Positions 1-13,555 of a stretch of DNA of 64,000 nucleotides are shown here, piece by piece; position 1 is the stretch's first letter; every line of letters starts with the position of its first letter. A program made the position numbers and the translations under genes. The notes under the pieces are model-generated. The model was not told the DNA's origin. It saw only the letters and a list, made by a program, of their open reading frames with translations, and searched no databases. The DNA comes from Dryococelus australis (lineage: Eukaryota; Arthropoda; Insecta; Phasmatodea; Phasmatidae): NCBI GenBank assembly GCA_029891345.1, contig CM057009.1, positions 228,771,120 to 228,835,119 of the forward strand. The letters run 5' to 3'.

Positions 1-3000
1 GGTGTTAATTTTGACAGATATGAGCCGCATACTTAAATGATCGCTTTACAAAGTATTGTACCAGCTGACGAGTAGTTACAGGAAGTATATTATGTCCGCG
101 ATACTGGTGACTCTAACATTTATATTTAAATTACGTTTTGAATTTAACTTGCAATTTTTTCGGCCATAGAAGATGGTATTTGTAAGTGTATTGAGCTATT
201 GTAACTAAGCACGCAGCCAGTTATGATTAGCGAAATGTTTCCAACTCGGCGAACACCATTGTGCATCAGTGTATGTGCACTTTTTTTAAACGTTTACGCA
301 AGAACGTTACTGGCATCAGAATATTTTCCTGACGAGTAGTTATTTAGTTTTTGAAACTTTCATTAAGCTTAGTTTATTGTCTGCATCTTTATAGTGTGTC
401 ATCTTGAGTGAAATATAATATCAGCAATAGGGTCATTTTCCTTAACCTTCATCAAGCATCACAAACACATTTTACATTTAGAGGTTTCAGACCCTTGCGG
501 CATCCTTGACCCAAGGATGTAACAAGGCTGGAATTACCGCAAACCCAAAATGACCTGAGCATTAAAGAACCATGGCAAAATTGCCGAAAATTGAAGTTTT
601 CTTAAGTAGGTCAGGAGTATAATTAGTATTTGAAAAGTTCAAAATATGAAGTATGGAAAAACTTTCTTTTATAGAATCCAACTTATTATCCTGGCTTTCA
701 GCAAACATCGCCCTTTTATTTAATCATTATCATTTCCTTTAAAAGTTTTAAGGAGTAATACAAAAATTTGATATATCTGTATATCTATACAATAAATATT
801 AGGAAAAAAATCTCAAAAATATTTTCTGCCATAACGCAGCAATTTCATACTACTTTCCAATTACTGGGATAATTCAGGTACATATCGTTTTAAAATAACC
901 CTACCAATATATACTATTTTGTTAACAATACAAGCCATTCTAAATTTCACTAAAAACATAGTAAAACGTAACATTTATGACTCAGCAATATCTTAATAGT
1001 GGCTACCAAGCAATCCAAAAGCTATTCTAAAATAACGCCTTTATATTACCAGAGAAATTTTCAACAAAGAAATTATATAATTTCTTTTCAAAGTGATAGT
1101 TTATCCTACCAACCTACCGACCAACCAAAGGCCATGCAAAACAGAACTTGGATTCAAATTATGTCCATTTTACTCAACATACATATGTCTGGTAAAGACC
1201 CATTTTGAAAATTCCATTTCACCATGCAATCAAATTTCATAGTTAATATCATACGTAATTTTGCCATTCCTTACATATTTATAAAATATGGCAACAGGCA
1301 ACAGTGAAACATATTTAAAATATTTTAAAAATTTAAGGCTGAGTTGACTTGCCTGCCATTTATTTGAATACTTTGAAAACATTAATTTTCTCCCCTTATT
1401 CTTTGACCAAAGAAACTGCTCGCCAGTAGAGAGCCTTAACTTTCGAGGAGAAAATACAATTAGAAAAACTTCAGGTTTCTACACCCAGACGACTTACCAG
1501 AAAATATAGTTCAAAATTTTAAGTCCTATTTTTCAGATTTCAATCAGAATCATATTTGCAAGCATATTTATACTTGAAAAATTTCCGCCCGTTTGGGCAT
1601 CTAGCCTTGCGTCAAAGTGACCTCACGACCTAGGCCTACTGCTTGAAGAGCCTAACATTTTGTAGAAAGATAATATTCAAGTTACATAACTTATGGTAAT
1701 GGATGCTCTCTTGAGGCCGATTATCTGACCTCCAACGATTATTTGTTCACAGTATTTATACAGTCTTAATTAATTTAACTATTAGAGCGATGAACATTAT
1801 TCAAACTCGAATTATATTACATTATTTAACTCTTAATATACAACAGTCAATCAAAGCGTAATTGACCCAATATGGAGCTGCCACCGTTAGAACTTCGTAT
1901 TGGGGAAAATGAAAGGTCAATCTGCAGTAGAGGGATCTCAAAAATGAACTACCAATCCCAGCATTTTTCTTAAGAAATGTCCAAATAAGGGAGACACTGC
2001 GTCACACGATCGTCAGTTTGAAATACCCGCTGACTTTCCGCGCAGGTGACGACGCACCCCCGCCTGGCAGGGAGGGGCGATACCAGCGCTCCACACAGCC
2101 GCGAAGCGGGTGCGTGGACTACACGTCTCAGTTGTTCCGAGCGCCCTGCTGTTACTTGTTGCGCCGACGCCAGGCGTGCATTCTTCATTACCAAGTGCCG
2201 TGAAAAGTTATTTCTGCCGCATCAGGCCAAAACATCACCAGAGTGCAGCACACATGTTTGCGAATCTGTAGTGTGTAAGTAAAATCAAAATAATCTATCA
2301 ATATTGTCCATATTTTCACGTTCAGTACTTTAGTGTGTGTGTGTAGGGAACGAACTTCGTACGTTGTACAGTTGAACGGGGGCGTGCTGGAGACAGCAAA
2401 ATCATGTAGATTTTCATGCAGTGGTCTCAGGTTTAAGTGTTTTGGTTTCAGGAAATAGGCCAAATCTTTCTCTACTTAAAATACCAAATATCAGTAAAAA
2501 AACGAACGTGATTTTAGCCAGTAACAGCCCAAGGATTGCTGTCACCCACGTGTTCATAAATTACGATTGTGTATTACAAACAGTAACTTTGTTCGCAAAT
2601 AACTTATTTGAGAACAGTTTTACTAAGCATAATTAAATGTGTAGTATGAAACCTAAAAAAGTCGCCCTTCAACTATCTGCTTAATGTAATGAAACCCAAC
2701 GATTTCGGCTTGCTTGGCTTCGCTTAAAAGAGTTTAATTTACCGACTATTACTCACATTGGTACAAACTGTGATGAATTTGTTAAGTTTCTTAAGGTGAA
2801 GTACGGGAATACTTTTAACAAGTTTGATTATTTCCTTACGAGATTTTTTTCCGCACTGCTCCATCAAAACAATATGCAATTCACATTGATACTCTCTTAA
2901 GATAGGTCGCAAAACAATATAGTTTCATGAAAGACATTTAGAACCTGATGTGATTAAGAAACTAAAACACCGAGTAAACACAGACAATAATGAAGCTATG

Positions 3001-6000
3001 ATGTATGTTTTCAACTATTAGTGGCAAAATATGTCATTGCAACAAAGAATCACATTGCAACAAACTTTTTAAATAACCACTGTGAATAAATTATTGATGT
3101 AAGGGAAACTGATATACTTACGTCACATCACTCGCATTGGTTTCCTCTCCTCTGACTGTTTTTATTACATACCATGAAAGTTAAATTGTAATTACACTAA
3201 CAAAATGTTCTGTACAGAGTGGAGCCACTCCTGAAAAAAAAAAACATCCTTAACAGTAATATGTGCATCTCCGGGTACTGCATTTCTGAAATTTATCTTA
3301 ACTTCAGACTTATGTCACCCTGATTTGATACTAATTTTAATTTTACAATACTAATAGGCCTTTACTGCTATTTTGGACTCAAAATTTTAAGTGCTCTTAA
3401 ATGTAGGTTTTCTTTTTATGGAATTAAGAACCGACAAAAGGATTTGGATTGGAAATAAGTGGTACCGACACAACACTAGAAAGTGTTGAAGGAAATATGA
3501 AGCATTTCAGATGTACCACCTGAAAAGTTAAAATAGCTGCAAAACAATTTTTTTTGATAAAAGCATACATTTATTTAAATGAAACTCTTTAATAATTTTT
3601 AGATTTTCTGTGCCCAGCAACATATAAAGTGCAAACTGTAACGGTTATTAACAATCCATGCTTATTTATATTTCTTTCTGCTTAAAATATGACCAAACCC
3701 GGGTATGTTCACATGAAATTACGAAAACGAAGCATCTATTATACAGATAATATAATACGAAATAAGTTTAAGAAATTTATATATTTTTCAAAATCAAAAA
3801 GTAATAATAAGGAACAGAGTAATAATGTGCTTGAAGCCAGTTTCTGCTGTTACAGTTCTTCTAGTTGTCTTGTAAAAGTAGCAATGTAATTTCATGTCCC
3901 GTCCTTAAGGTTACCCCTTAGATTTTGTTTGAATACACTCTCTAGGTGTATTTTCATAATGGACCTAAGAAAAAAAAATCATGATATTCAATAAAAATTG
4001 AATTTGTACAAGAGGTTTAGCATTATCACAAAAATTCTAAAACTGAAATTCAATAGAGTGAAAAATTTGGAGAAAATTATATATGTTACTTATTAAGAGT
4101 AGAATGGACCCTCGTGAGCGTGAGAACCCCGTGTCCAAGGTAAAGAAGCGAGGAAGCGATATGGGTGACACTGACACGCACGCCTAGTGCATCATCGCTC
4201 CTACGCGTAAGGCATGCAGTGTTTCCGTCGTAACGCTGTTCTGTGCAAATTAGATATGTAATAGTGGGGTTTTATTACACGCGATCAAAGGCCACAGATT
4301 AAACTACGCCCCTTTTTTTTGGTACTTTCTCTTGCTGCTTAAGTAAACCGCATAGGCAAGCTTTAAAAATGCAATATTTTACTATTTCCACGATTTTTTT
4401 CTCCAAGAATACACTAATATTGCGGGGATCCAGCCCACTCTTAACTGACTAAAACTCCGTGCAAAAATATTCACAATGAATTTTAAGTTATTGTAACTTA
4501 TCAAATTGACTTTTGTTAGAACCGACAAAAGTGACTTTTTAAAGCATATTGTCACAATTGTCACTATCAGTTTTTAAACACTCTGAAATAAGATTATTTT
4601 CTTCAACCACTAGCCACTATTTTTCGGATATACCCTTTTTTTATCTAGGATCATGTTCACAATAAAACACAGTGTAACATTTATGATTCCTGCTTTGTTT
4701 TATAGTTTCTGGATGTGTGGCTACATATGATATTTTCATCCACCTCAAACATCTAACCATAAATTTTTGCAGCCATTGTACAACTTAAAAAATGGGTATC
4801 ATGAATGCAACTAGGTCACAGTGTCAAGCTTATATCTGAATTTATCTTTGTTATATTCAAGCATCGGTAGAACATGTATAGTGTATTTCATATAAGGATT
4901 CCTTTTTTGACGGATTGTGTAGAAGACGTAACCAGTAAACAAACATCCTACGCATCCTTCCCCCTCCACATAGTTTCCACCTGAGTGTCAAAATATGTTT
5001 CATCTGTTAAGAAAGACGTCAATGAGATGCTAAGCCTGCCTAAAGGCGGTACGCGATAAAGTGAGCACTCTAGAAATCAACCTTTGAAAAAATATCACTG
5101 CCTGCAACTGCGTATGTGTATCCATGTGTCTCACCGCATAGGTTTTTCGTGCCCACTGCCAGTTAAGTTGGCATTGAAGTAAGAAAAGTAGTTCTAGGTA
5201 ATAAAGCTGTGTTGCGATCGAAGTATTTTAAATTATGGATACTTAAGAAAAAATTTTTAATGCCCATTAAAGTAAGTATTCGCGTAAAAATTATGTATTT
5301 ATTATAACTCGTAATTTTATTGAGTTACGTGATTCACACGCCGGTAAAAATCAACGGTCTGTTGTTTTGTTTCGATTCCTTTTTGCTTTGCGAATGTCGT
5401 GGCTGTGAATTTGCAAGTATGAAGTGCTTATGTTTTAATATTTCTAGTTTCATTTTCAGTTTATCTTCAATCAGCCATTGTTTTTCATAGATTTTATAGT
5501 GTTAATTTTAAGTATTACTTTAATAATGTATCCTTTATATTAACAATCTTCAGTCTTTATGAAAGAATGTGTTTATTTTACAGTAATAATGAAAAAAATT
5601 TTACAGCTTTGTGTGTGCATACACAATTAATTTTAATATTACTAACTATATATAAAATAAAGGTTTTTTGAAATGTTTTTAGTTTTTCAACAGTAGTTGC
5701 AACGAAGGAACCAAATCAATGAAGACATTTCATGAGCTTCACTTAAAAAAAAATTGTTTCCTGCAGTCTCTGGGTGTTTGACAGAATGAAAATGTCACAT
5801 CCATTTGGACTACAATAGACACTCTAAACGTGGCCATTTCTTCACCATTATTTCACTTCGCTAAAAATGTTAGACAATATATTTTTGTATTACTTATTTT
5901 TACCATCCGGAAAGTAGGTGATGCCAGTTACAAACCTGCTATACCCTTCTGTTACTACTTCTGTTTACAGTATAAAAAATAAATTTTTGGGGGGAGGTGG

Positions 6001-7036
6001 CAGATATGAAATGGGTATTAACATTAATACAGTGTAAATGCCACAAAAATATATACATACAAACATGCATGTGTTTATAATTATACTTTTAGTATTCTGT
6101 TTTGGTTTTGTGTTTATAATAGACACTTATACATGTATATGTGTATTTAGTTACTGTATGTCTACATATATTATGTAATATACAGTATATATAAAGTAAT
6201 ATTATTGAATATGTATTTGGGTATACAAATTTCTTGTGTGTAATACACTTATTGTGTAATTAGTTGTAATTGCTTATTACTTAGGATCCAAAACAATTTG
6301 TCAGTGAGGAACGTAAACATTGATTATGACAAATGGCAATCACATGGCAGTCACATGGCAATGTTTGTTTACATGTGGCAGAAGTATACATAATGGATAT
6401 GAAGGTATAACTATAGCTGGTCATTCAAAAGTGCTCTATTTACCGTAAACCACCTATACCTACCTACATCAGAAAGTGTCACCAAACTGCTCAAGCATAG
6501 ATAATGAGAAAGAATTGATTTTGTTGTAGGATTTTTTATCATAGCAACAAACGTAAGGTGATTAAGAACCACTGTTAACTTGGAATGTATGTTTAAAATT
6601 GCAGCTTGTAATGTTGCAAGTAATAGTGATTGATATTTGCAGGAAATATTATTTTCATATACCTTCATGGATAAAGTAATGTATTTAGAGTTTAGAACTT
6701 GGTGATTGTAGAATTTTGTATTTATTTTATATATTTTAGACTCTCAATGTTCGTAATTTCATTCTCAAGTCATTCGGCAGAGGTGATGCAACAACTTTTT
6801 CTTTTACTAGGAAGCTTAGGACGTAGTTGGCTGTTGAAATATGATGCAATATAGGCAGGATGACAAGGGTCGCGCTGTGGCGACGTGATGAGATACACAC
6901 CCGTGTTGCGAGGGGATGTGTGCTACTTTTTGATATGGCAGTATCACGCGACACCCCGATTTGGCAGTTTTCGGTGGTGCAATAAAGCTTTGAGAAAATA
7001 CTTTAAGTAGGCACAGCCTTCTTCGTGCCATTCTCA
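1..7036. other. AT-rich non-coding flank, no gene recognised
   Basis: I see no convincing coding region here on either strand. Short open frames of 60-90 codons show no recognisable domain. A GC-rich patch lies at about 2005-2200 and a smaller one at about 4105-4245; both stand out from the AT-rich surroundings and may be old repeat fragments, but neither has a motif I can name. Around 6040-6200 the sequence is rich in TATG/CATA-type simple repeats. The region could be intergenic or intronic. Confidence 0.5.
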
Positions 7037-7278
7037 AGCCAGGTTTACACGTTGCCAGTAGCTCGTCTTGCCAGTATGCCAGTTACTCGGTGAATTAGTT
7101 TGCCACTGCGGGTCAGCTACTCAGCCGAGTTAGTAACTTTCATGTATCATTTACACGTTGCCGTCCACTTGCTGCAAGTAGGCCAGCAACTGGACATTCC
7201 GGTTCGATCAGTTACTGGTGCTTCCAGTACACGAGGGCCAGTTAATGGTGTGCTTTGAGTTCGGACGCGAGTAGCAAA

Positions 7279-10023
7279 ATGTCTCAAGAACGGAAAGTTC
7301 TGGTAAGAAAAGTCATTAGGTCATAAACAACATTTTTTGGAGGAATTACAGGATATTATAGATGATGAGGTGAATAAAGTAAAGAGGATGTGGACAAGGG
7401 CATGGATTCACAGGATATCGGAGCATTGAGCTCCAGCAACGTTGGTACGAGAACTGTATGAAGCCGACCCACCAGAGTTTAAAAATGTAATGAGAGTTAC
7501 GCCAAAACAGTTCGATGAACTGCTAACGTTATTATCGCCCGTCATTCAGCGTTCAGACACTGTAATGCGTGACGCTTTGCCAGCCAGACTGAAACTGGAA
7601 ATTGCACTTTCAGAATGTTACCATGTATGTACGGCGTATCAAAGTCGGCAATATCTGCAATCATCCCTAAAGTATGTGAAGCCACGAAGGATGTCCTGAA
7701 AGACTACATCAAAGTAAGTACTGTAATAGGCTAAAAGACATGTAAAATGTAAATGCTTAACAATTCGTTAGCGAACATTTACATTGTTAGTATAGCAGTA
7801 ATGTAGTACCATGAACATGCATGCAATATCTTACAAATACGACATTAAAGAGGGAAAATATGTTAAAGTATAGATTATTTGGATTATTTGAGTTATGATA
7901 TAGTATATAGCAATCAGTTGTTCTATATAGAGAATTTGTGAGTTCGGTAGGTAATACAGAAGCATATTAATGAAAGAAAATTGTTGATTATATAACGTAA
8001 CTAGGTATTAAGGCTCACGCATCCCATAAATTAAATATACGTACGTACATTTATACAAGTGACCTACATCAAAATGACTATTATTACTATCTGTAAGCAA
8101 AACAGTTTTGAAGAACATTACAATATTTAGGAATACATTCATCAGCAACCACAAAGAACCAGTGCATCATTTTAGAAATCTGTATACCTTTTGTCATATT
8201 CTATATCACTGTTACTTTGGGATGTTTCATCCGAAAGTGTGATAGCACCACTGTAAATCGCGTCACGGAAAGCAGAGACACATATACTTCCTATGAGTGA
8301 TGTCAGTTCGGTTGTTGTTGGTAACAGTACTGTCGATTGTGCCGACATGACTGTACGCGCAATTGACCTGTACTTCATCCTGTACTGCAATAGAATACTC
8401 TGAATATCAATGTTTGCCTGCAGCATTGCGTCCATAGGCAGCTGGCGTAGTTGCAGTGCAATTTGTTTTCCAATCAACGTACACTCTTCCTAAACAGTAG
8501 GCGGAAGAGGCTTTCAAAGACTATCATTTAGGTCTTGCAGGTGACGCCCAGTTTCTGAAACTTCGCGAAACCGATATCGTTTTGTTCCACGACAAGTGGG
8601 ATTAGAACTGTCATAAGAAGTGGGTCGGCTTCTTTTATTTGCTATACTCGGTGGAATGGTATTTAATGTGGATGACGTTGATGTGGTAGCTAATTGGGTG
8701 ATGGGCGAAATGAAAGGTACACTTGCAGAAACGTCATCGGAGTCATCAAACTCATTCTTGCCAAAAGGAGACTGGGCACATACCCCCTGCGTAGCTTCAT
8801 TGTTATTGTCCTGCACAAACTAAGGAAACAGGGTATTGGTACACTTTGTACACTTTTAAAATAATTACGAAATGCATTGCCATTAAATGTAAACGTCGCT
8901 AATAATTAAATATCATTTGACGTCACGTATCTTCATTATTATGGTAACCAACCTAATGTGATGCTCACTAGCAAGCAAAAATAATTGCAAAATGCTATGT
9001 ACTGTACATGTTGTAATAAAAGGCATATTTCACTGTTGTGAAAATTTGGAATATGCAGTTGAATTGTGCACAGTAACTAAATAAAAAGTCAACAGGGAAA
9101 GCACGTAACACTCCTCATCGTATGGTATAAGTAATTTGCCTACAGATACAGCCAGATGGTGTAGTAAAAATGCACTGAATTGATATTCACAAGGGCACGG
9201 GTTTGATTCCCGCTCTATCCATTGCTGCTTCGATAGTAATCCATTGCAACACTACTCCCCAACAAAAAATGTATGTGTGTTAGTATACACTCACTTGTCA
9301 TATATATAAGTTGACTGTTTATAGATGCAATTGTTAATAAAACCTTATTAATTGCAACAAAATGGCTAACTCCTCCAAATTATGTATTTTACAGGTCCCT
9401 GGTATTGATCAATGGCAATGTATACAGCGAGGTTCTATGACAAATGGAACTTTCGCGGTTGCTGTGGCGCTGTTGATGCCAAGCATTTAGTGATACAGAC
9501 CCCCGCCCATTCTGGAGGTGAATATTATAATTACAAACCTACGAACAGCATTGTGCTCATGGCAGCCGTCGATCACGACTATTGTTTCTCGTACATCGAT
9601 GTCGGCTCATACGGTCGAAACGCATATGGCGGAGTATTCCGACGTAGCTCGCTTTTCCCATTGCTAGAAGATGGATCTTTGCTACCAGAGGAGGTAGTGC
9701 TTGTTGGTGACGATGCTTTCCCCTTCAAGCCTTGCTTGCTAAAGCCATGTTCAGGGCAATCATGAACTACCCAACAGAAGATATTTAACTACAGACTAAG
9801 CTGAGCCCGTCCCATAGCTGAAAATGCGTTCGGTATCTTGTGTTTCCGCTTCCGTGTTTTCGGTAAGCCAGTAACTGTTCATGTAAACACAGCTATAAAA
9901 ATCGCGCAAGCTGCATGCGTTCATCATAACTATTTGTGTTTGACTTCTCCAAACACATACACACCACTAGGGTCACGTGACTACGAGGACACTATGCCTA
10001 GAAGTGTTTTTCCTGCCATGTAG
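7279..10023 (+). pseudogene. Harbinger transposase (DDE_Tnp_4), two exons, broken
   Basis: This is the nuclease that would cut and join the transposon ends. A possible start ATG is at 7279. The first recognisable exon runs to 7713 and ends at a canonical GTAAGT donor; the acceptor TTTTACAG ends at 9394 and exon 2 begins at 9395. Exon 2 carries the catalytic triad: Asp in GAVDAKH (9475-9477), Asp in VGDDAF (9709-9714), and Glu in AENAFG (9820-9822). Breaks seen: an in-frame TGA shortly before 7442, a frameshift near 7615, a frameshift between 9395 and 9412, and TGA codons at 9763 and 9802. The last two lie in one otherwise open frame. The triad is intact, so inactivity comes from nonsense and frameshift changes. 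Confidence 0.85.
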
Positions 10024-10978
10024 AGGTCCGAGATTTCTGGTCTGCCTAGTATACTTCGCTCAAGAAGTAACAACAGAGCGACAAAAACAGCGGAAAAGTT
10101 GCGACAATATTACAACGACTATTTCTCAGGAAACGGCGCAGTGCCCTAGCAGGAAAACATGATGCACTGACAGCTCCTAATATTATGAAAGTCAATATAT
10201 TGCTGTGTGCAAATGTAAATGTCGAACTCATTGCACCATTCTGATGCTCTTAATTTTAAGCTGTGACTGTATGTGTGCTGATATCATCTGTAATATGTCA
10301 TTAATATTAACAGTCACTCTTATCAAATGTGTACTCTTATTTATACGTGTAACAGAAAAACAGTAAACAGACATTGAATAACATATCTTGGAAGAAATTC
10401 AACTTTTTCTATAGCTACAATCATATTTTATGGAACCAGCTTCTCCTTTCATTATTAAACTTTTTGTCTCTAATAACAAGAAAGAATTAACCTCTGGGGA
10501 TCTAGTTCACAAGAGTTTAAACAGGTAGTGGAATATACCGGACAAGCTTATCACCTTAATATTTAACGTAGTAATGCCCGCACATATTGGTAAACAAGTT
10601 GACAGTATTAGGTTTTATTAACTTACCAGGTTCGGGACCGTTTCTTTGTCTCGTGTATTTGCTTTCTTGACGACTTCGTCCATTACGCAGAACCATTTTA
10701 AAGTAGGGATATATACAGCGTCTGCTCCAGCTCTGTTTCTTGTGCTGTTGTCTATTTTCATCGCTTCCTGGAAATATGTTGAGCGCATGTTGTTAATTTT
10801 TTTAGGTGCATCTTTCGATGTAAAACCCGCAATATTCATCTCACGTGCTGTGTTCTCTAATGCAGCATTATGACATTCCCTCTTTTTATACCCAGGGATA
10901 AAACAGTACCACAAAACCTCAAATATCTCTATATAGTCTGACAATTTTCATGCTTTGTTCGTCACTCCAATGAGCCAT
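8172..10978 (-). pseudogene. Harbinger MADF/Myb-like DNA-binding protein, two exons, broken
   Basis: This is the accessory protein that PIF/Harbinger elements encode beside the transposase; in characterised members it helps the transposase bind DNA and enter the nucleus. Exon 1 runs 10978 to 10627 and holds a MADF/SANT-like domain (spaced Trp residues, and KINNMRSTY near the middle). Its likely start is ATG at 10976-10978, upstream of a one-base frameshift near 10930. It ends at a GTAAGT donor. Exon 2 starts at 8810 after an AG acceptor, is rich in Ser/Thr, then has a C-terminal helical part (KQIALQLRQLPMDAMLQ), resembling the BESS-type tail of insect relatives. Two stops in one frame near 8514 and 8480 interrupt exon 2. 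Confidence 0.75.
9150..9235 (+). repeat. possible tRNA-derived SINE fragment
   Basis: GGGTTTGATTCCCG near 9195-9210 resembles a pol III B box. A weaker A-box-like TGGTGTAGTAAAAATGC lies about 35 bases upstream. The spacing and downstream AT-rich sequence suit a tRNA-derived SINE head lying in the transposase intron. No target duplication was identified. Confidence 0.3.
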
Positions 10979-11321
10979 TTACACTATAAAACGAATCTCA
11001 GCAGCTCTGCACACAACACACTACTTCCGTTCACGTGTTTCCTCCAACTGGCATGGTAGTTACTGGCTGCTCGTACTGTGCGTTTACACGCGTCCAGTAG
11101 AGCGAGTTGGCGTGGCGGGAAAGGCCAGTGGCAGGTAAAAATGAAATTCTTTGTAGTATCTCGCCTGGCCAGCAGCTGACATGCGAGTTCCTACTCGCCC
11201 ATGAGAGTACGGTAGCTAGCATGGCCTGTTTAAACGTGGAAAGTAGCTCAACTCCAGTACCTGGCCCCTCTCTTCTCGCCCATTTTGTGCGAACTACTGG
11301 CAACGTGTAAGCACGGCTTCA

Positions 11322-12178
11322 ATTTCTAGCAACGTAGTGCTAGTCAGTTTCTAGTCAAATGACCAAGAGTAATAGTTTCAGTTTTGAATCAAGTTCCGGT
11401 CAGCGAGAACACATGATGGACGTTTGAAGATCACACCCGAGTCGTAATTTCAAACTCACAACGGCAGCACCCATGATCTTTCTTTTCCATATTTTCGAAT
11501 AATCTAAACATACTACATTATTTCCACAAGTGTGAGGAGTCATTCGCTCAGGGCGCCGGTAGTGTGTTTATTAACGCTTGTGTATTTTCTCTCCCGCATT
11601 TGTAAATAGCCTCGCGATTTGAGTATTTTCGACTGGAGAATAATATATACTGTGATTCTCATCTCGTTCCTGCTCGTTTGCTGTAAAGTACTTTTTCTGT
11701 GCCGCTGTTGCTATTGAACAGCATAATTTTCTGTGGCTGTTGTAACTGACGTGCAAAGTAGAATTAAATCTAGTTGAATCATATTTCTGGTTCGTCTGAT
11801 TATTTGATTTTGGCGCCTTTATAAACCTGAGTCTCAATATTCATACCCGACTGAGTTAGGCGAACTATGTTCAAATGTGTCAACAAATTGAACGTCTCGT
11901 AGCATTGCAATCTTTTTGCCCAGCAAACAGAATTAATACATTATGCTGCCTACAGAAAATTATGTCTTAGTTTGATTTACGAGGGTAATATAATCATCAT
12001 ATTACCAGAATGTTTCTGTCAAATACATTCATAAGGTCACGATATACTTGAAACATTGCCCGTAATAAAATTCATTACCACATCAGAAACATTTCAAATT
12101 TTATTGTAATCAAAAGACTGGACTTGCGTTTGTAACTCTGTTATCCGCTCTGCTGAATACACCAACCACTTATCATGT
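11322..12178. other. spacer between Harbinger and Maverick, nothing recognised
   Basis: This is 0.86 kb of non-coding sequence. Short open frames on both strands have no recognisable domain. The right part abuts the target duplication of the Maverick. Confidence 0.5.
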
Positions 12179-12184
12179 GGCTAG
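12179..12184 (+). repeat. target-site duplication, left copy (GGCTAG)
   Basis: This hexamer is repeated directly at 43308-43313, outside the right end of the element. The neighbouring T is also shared, so seven bases match. Confidence 0.7.
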
Positions 12185-12760
12185 AGTAGTAGGTGCGACG
12201 GGCTCAGAGATACAAAGGGATGCCGCTGTACCCAAAGGGTTAAATTGGTGCCCAAAAGGTTAAATTGGTCCAAAGGGTTAAATGCCGAAAGGGTTAAATT
12301 GATTGAAAGCCTTCATTAAGAAAAGTGTTAATTAGTGAAACGATTAATTAGCAAAAGGGTTAATTAAGTAATCGTGCAATTGGTGTATAAGGGTTAATTT
12401 TATCGGTAATTGGTGTTGAAAGAGTTGTGTCATACGGGTGATATTGGCGGAGCATAATCGACGTGCACCCACGGGCAGCAAGTATATCGACTGTGGTGAG
12501 GCAGGGTGTGTGGGACCTTGTTGTAAGAGTGGCATAAACGTAATTTTGGGGAAGAGAGTAATAAATCGAATTTTATTTTTTTAATTCGAAGACTGAGTCG
12601 GAAGAGGGAAAGGAGGTAGGGTCGGAGTTTGAGGTTATGTTGGCTAGGGAGGAAGCGTCCGTACGGTCGGGCAGTGGGAGGAAGACTGATTTGGTGTGTA
12701 GGACGAGGAGAGGCTGTCATGTGTAATGGCGTAATTTAAAATAAGTGTATTTTTTAAATA
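12185..12760 (+). repeat. left terminal inverted repeat of the Maverick
   Basis: The outer part contains imperfect direct repeats of AAAGGGTTAAATTGG and GGGTTAATTA. The outer 220 bases pair with 43040-43307. The inner part (about 12400-12755) pairs with 38050-38470, which is the displaced inner half of the right repeat. The arms differ by many substitutions and small indels. Confidence 0.85.
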
Positions 12761-13555
12761 TATGAATGAATTCTCCCTCGAAATGTTTTAAATTTGCAAC
12801 GAATATTTGTTAAAAAATTATGTAAAAATGGCATTTAAAAAATGTGTGATTTACCTTTAGCAAACACAATTCCAAGAAAAATTGCAACGGGAGAAAGAAA
12901 TGTCAAGACCAAAATAGAGTTTAAACATTCTTTAAAGTCCTTAAAATGGAATAACGTCCCCAATCACATTTAAACCGAGCGATTATAAGAAATGTAACAT
13001 TAAGAGCAAGAAACGTATTCTGACGAACTAGCCATCAGATGCAAATACGATTTCCATCAAATAAAACGAAACAAATAACCACCTAAATGCGAATTACGTC
13101 TCGATTAGAAACACGAAATACAAATACGAATCCCACGAAATCAAACATAACGAATTAACACCTAATCACGATGAAGTACACATACGAATTGATTACAAAA
13201 CAAACTCAACACATTAACACCTAATCACGATCAATTATAATTACCTATTGAATTACGACACGTTTACTAATCAAACGATATACAGTTACACAATTACCAA
13301 CACAATTACAAACATCAGGAATGGTTGCACAAAAAGTGTAATTAAATACTTACACAATTATTGTACATCCAAACCCCAACAATATCGATAGGTTTATCAA
13401 TTAAGAACACATCAATTTTGTTTAAATGTTTTATTGCATAACATAACTTTGAAAACATTGTCATACAATATTTCTAGATCTTAATTCTTCACCCACGAGT
13501 CGGGAACTTTTGAGAAACCTTTTCAGCGTACTAAGGAAGCGTGTTCCCCCCTTTT

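Larger units (their letters stand above)
7037..11318. mobile_element. PIF/Harbinger DNA transposon, two-gene, degenerate
   Basis: The ends are inverted repeats. The left end reads AGCCAGGTTTACACGTTGCC and the right end, reverse-complemented, matches about 26 of the first 30 bases. TCA directly flanks both ends (7034-7036 and 11319-11321), which fits the 3-bp target duplication of PIF/Harbinger. Inside are the two genes expected of the superfamily, a DDE_Tnp_4 transposase on + and a MADF/Myb-like DNA-binding protein on -. Both are broken, so the copy is probably immobile. Length is 4282 bp. The inner ends carry further copies of CCAGTTACTGG- and GTTTACACG-like words. Confidence 0.88.

Noticed and set aside
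999-1208. 69-codon open frame on +
   Set aside because: Low-complexity Gln/Tyr-rich translation without a domain, in AT-rich non-coding DNA; length is within chance.
2018-2282. Overlapping open frames on both strands in a GC-rich patch
   Set aside because: Open in three frames at once because GC-rich sequence has few stops; no motif or splice context.
12240-12360. GGGTTAA repeats taken as telomere-like
   Set aside because: Insect telomere repeat is TTAGG; these are AAAGGGTTAAATT units that belong to the Maverick TIR and recur in inverted form at the right end.
12430-12720. 96-codon Pro-rich frame on - inside the left TIR
   Set aside because: The matching segment of the right TIR (38137-38403) opens a similar frame, but it is part of the inverted repeat; reading it as a gene needs evidence of codon constraint that I do not see.
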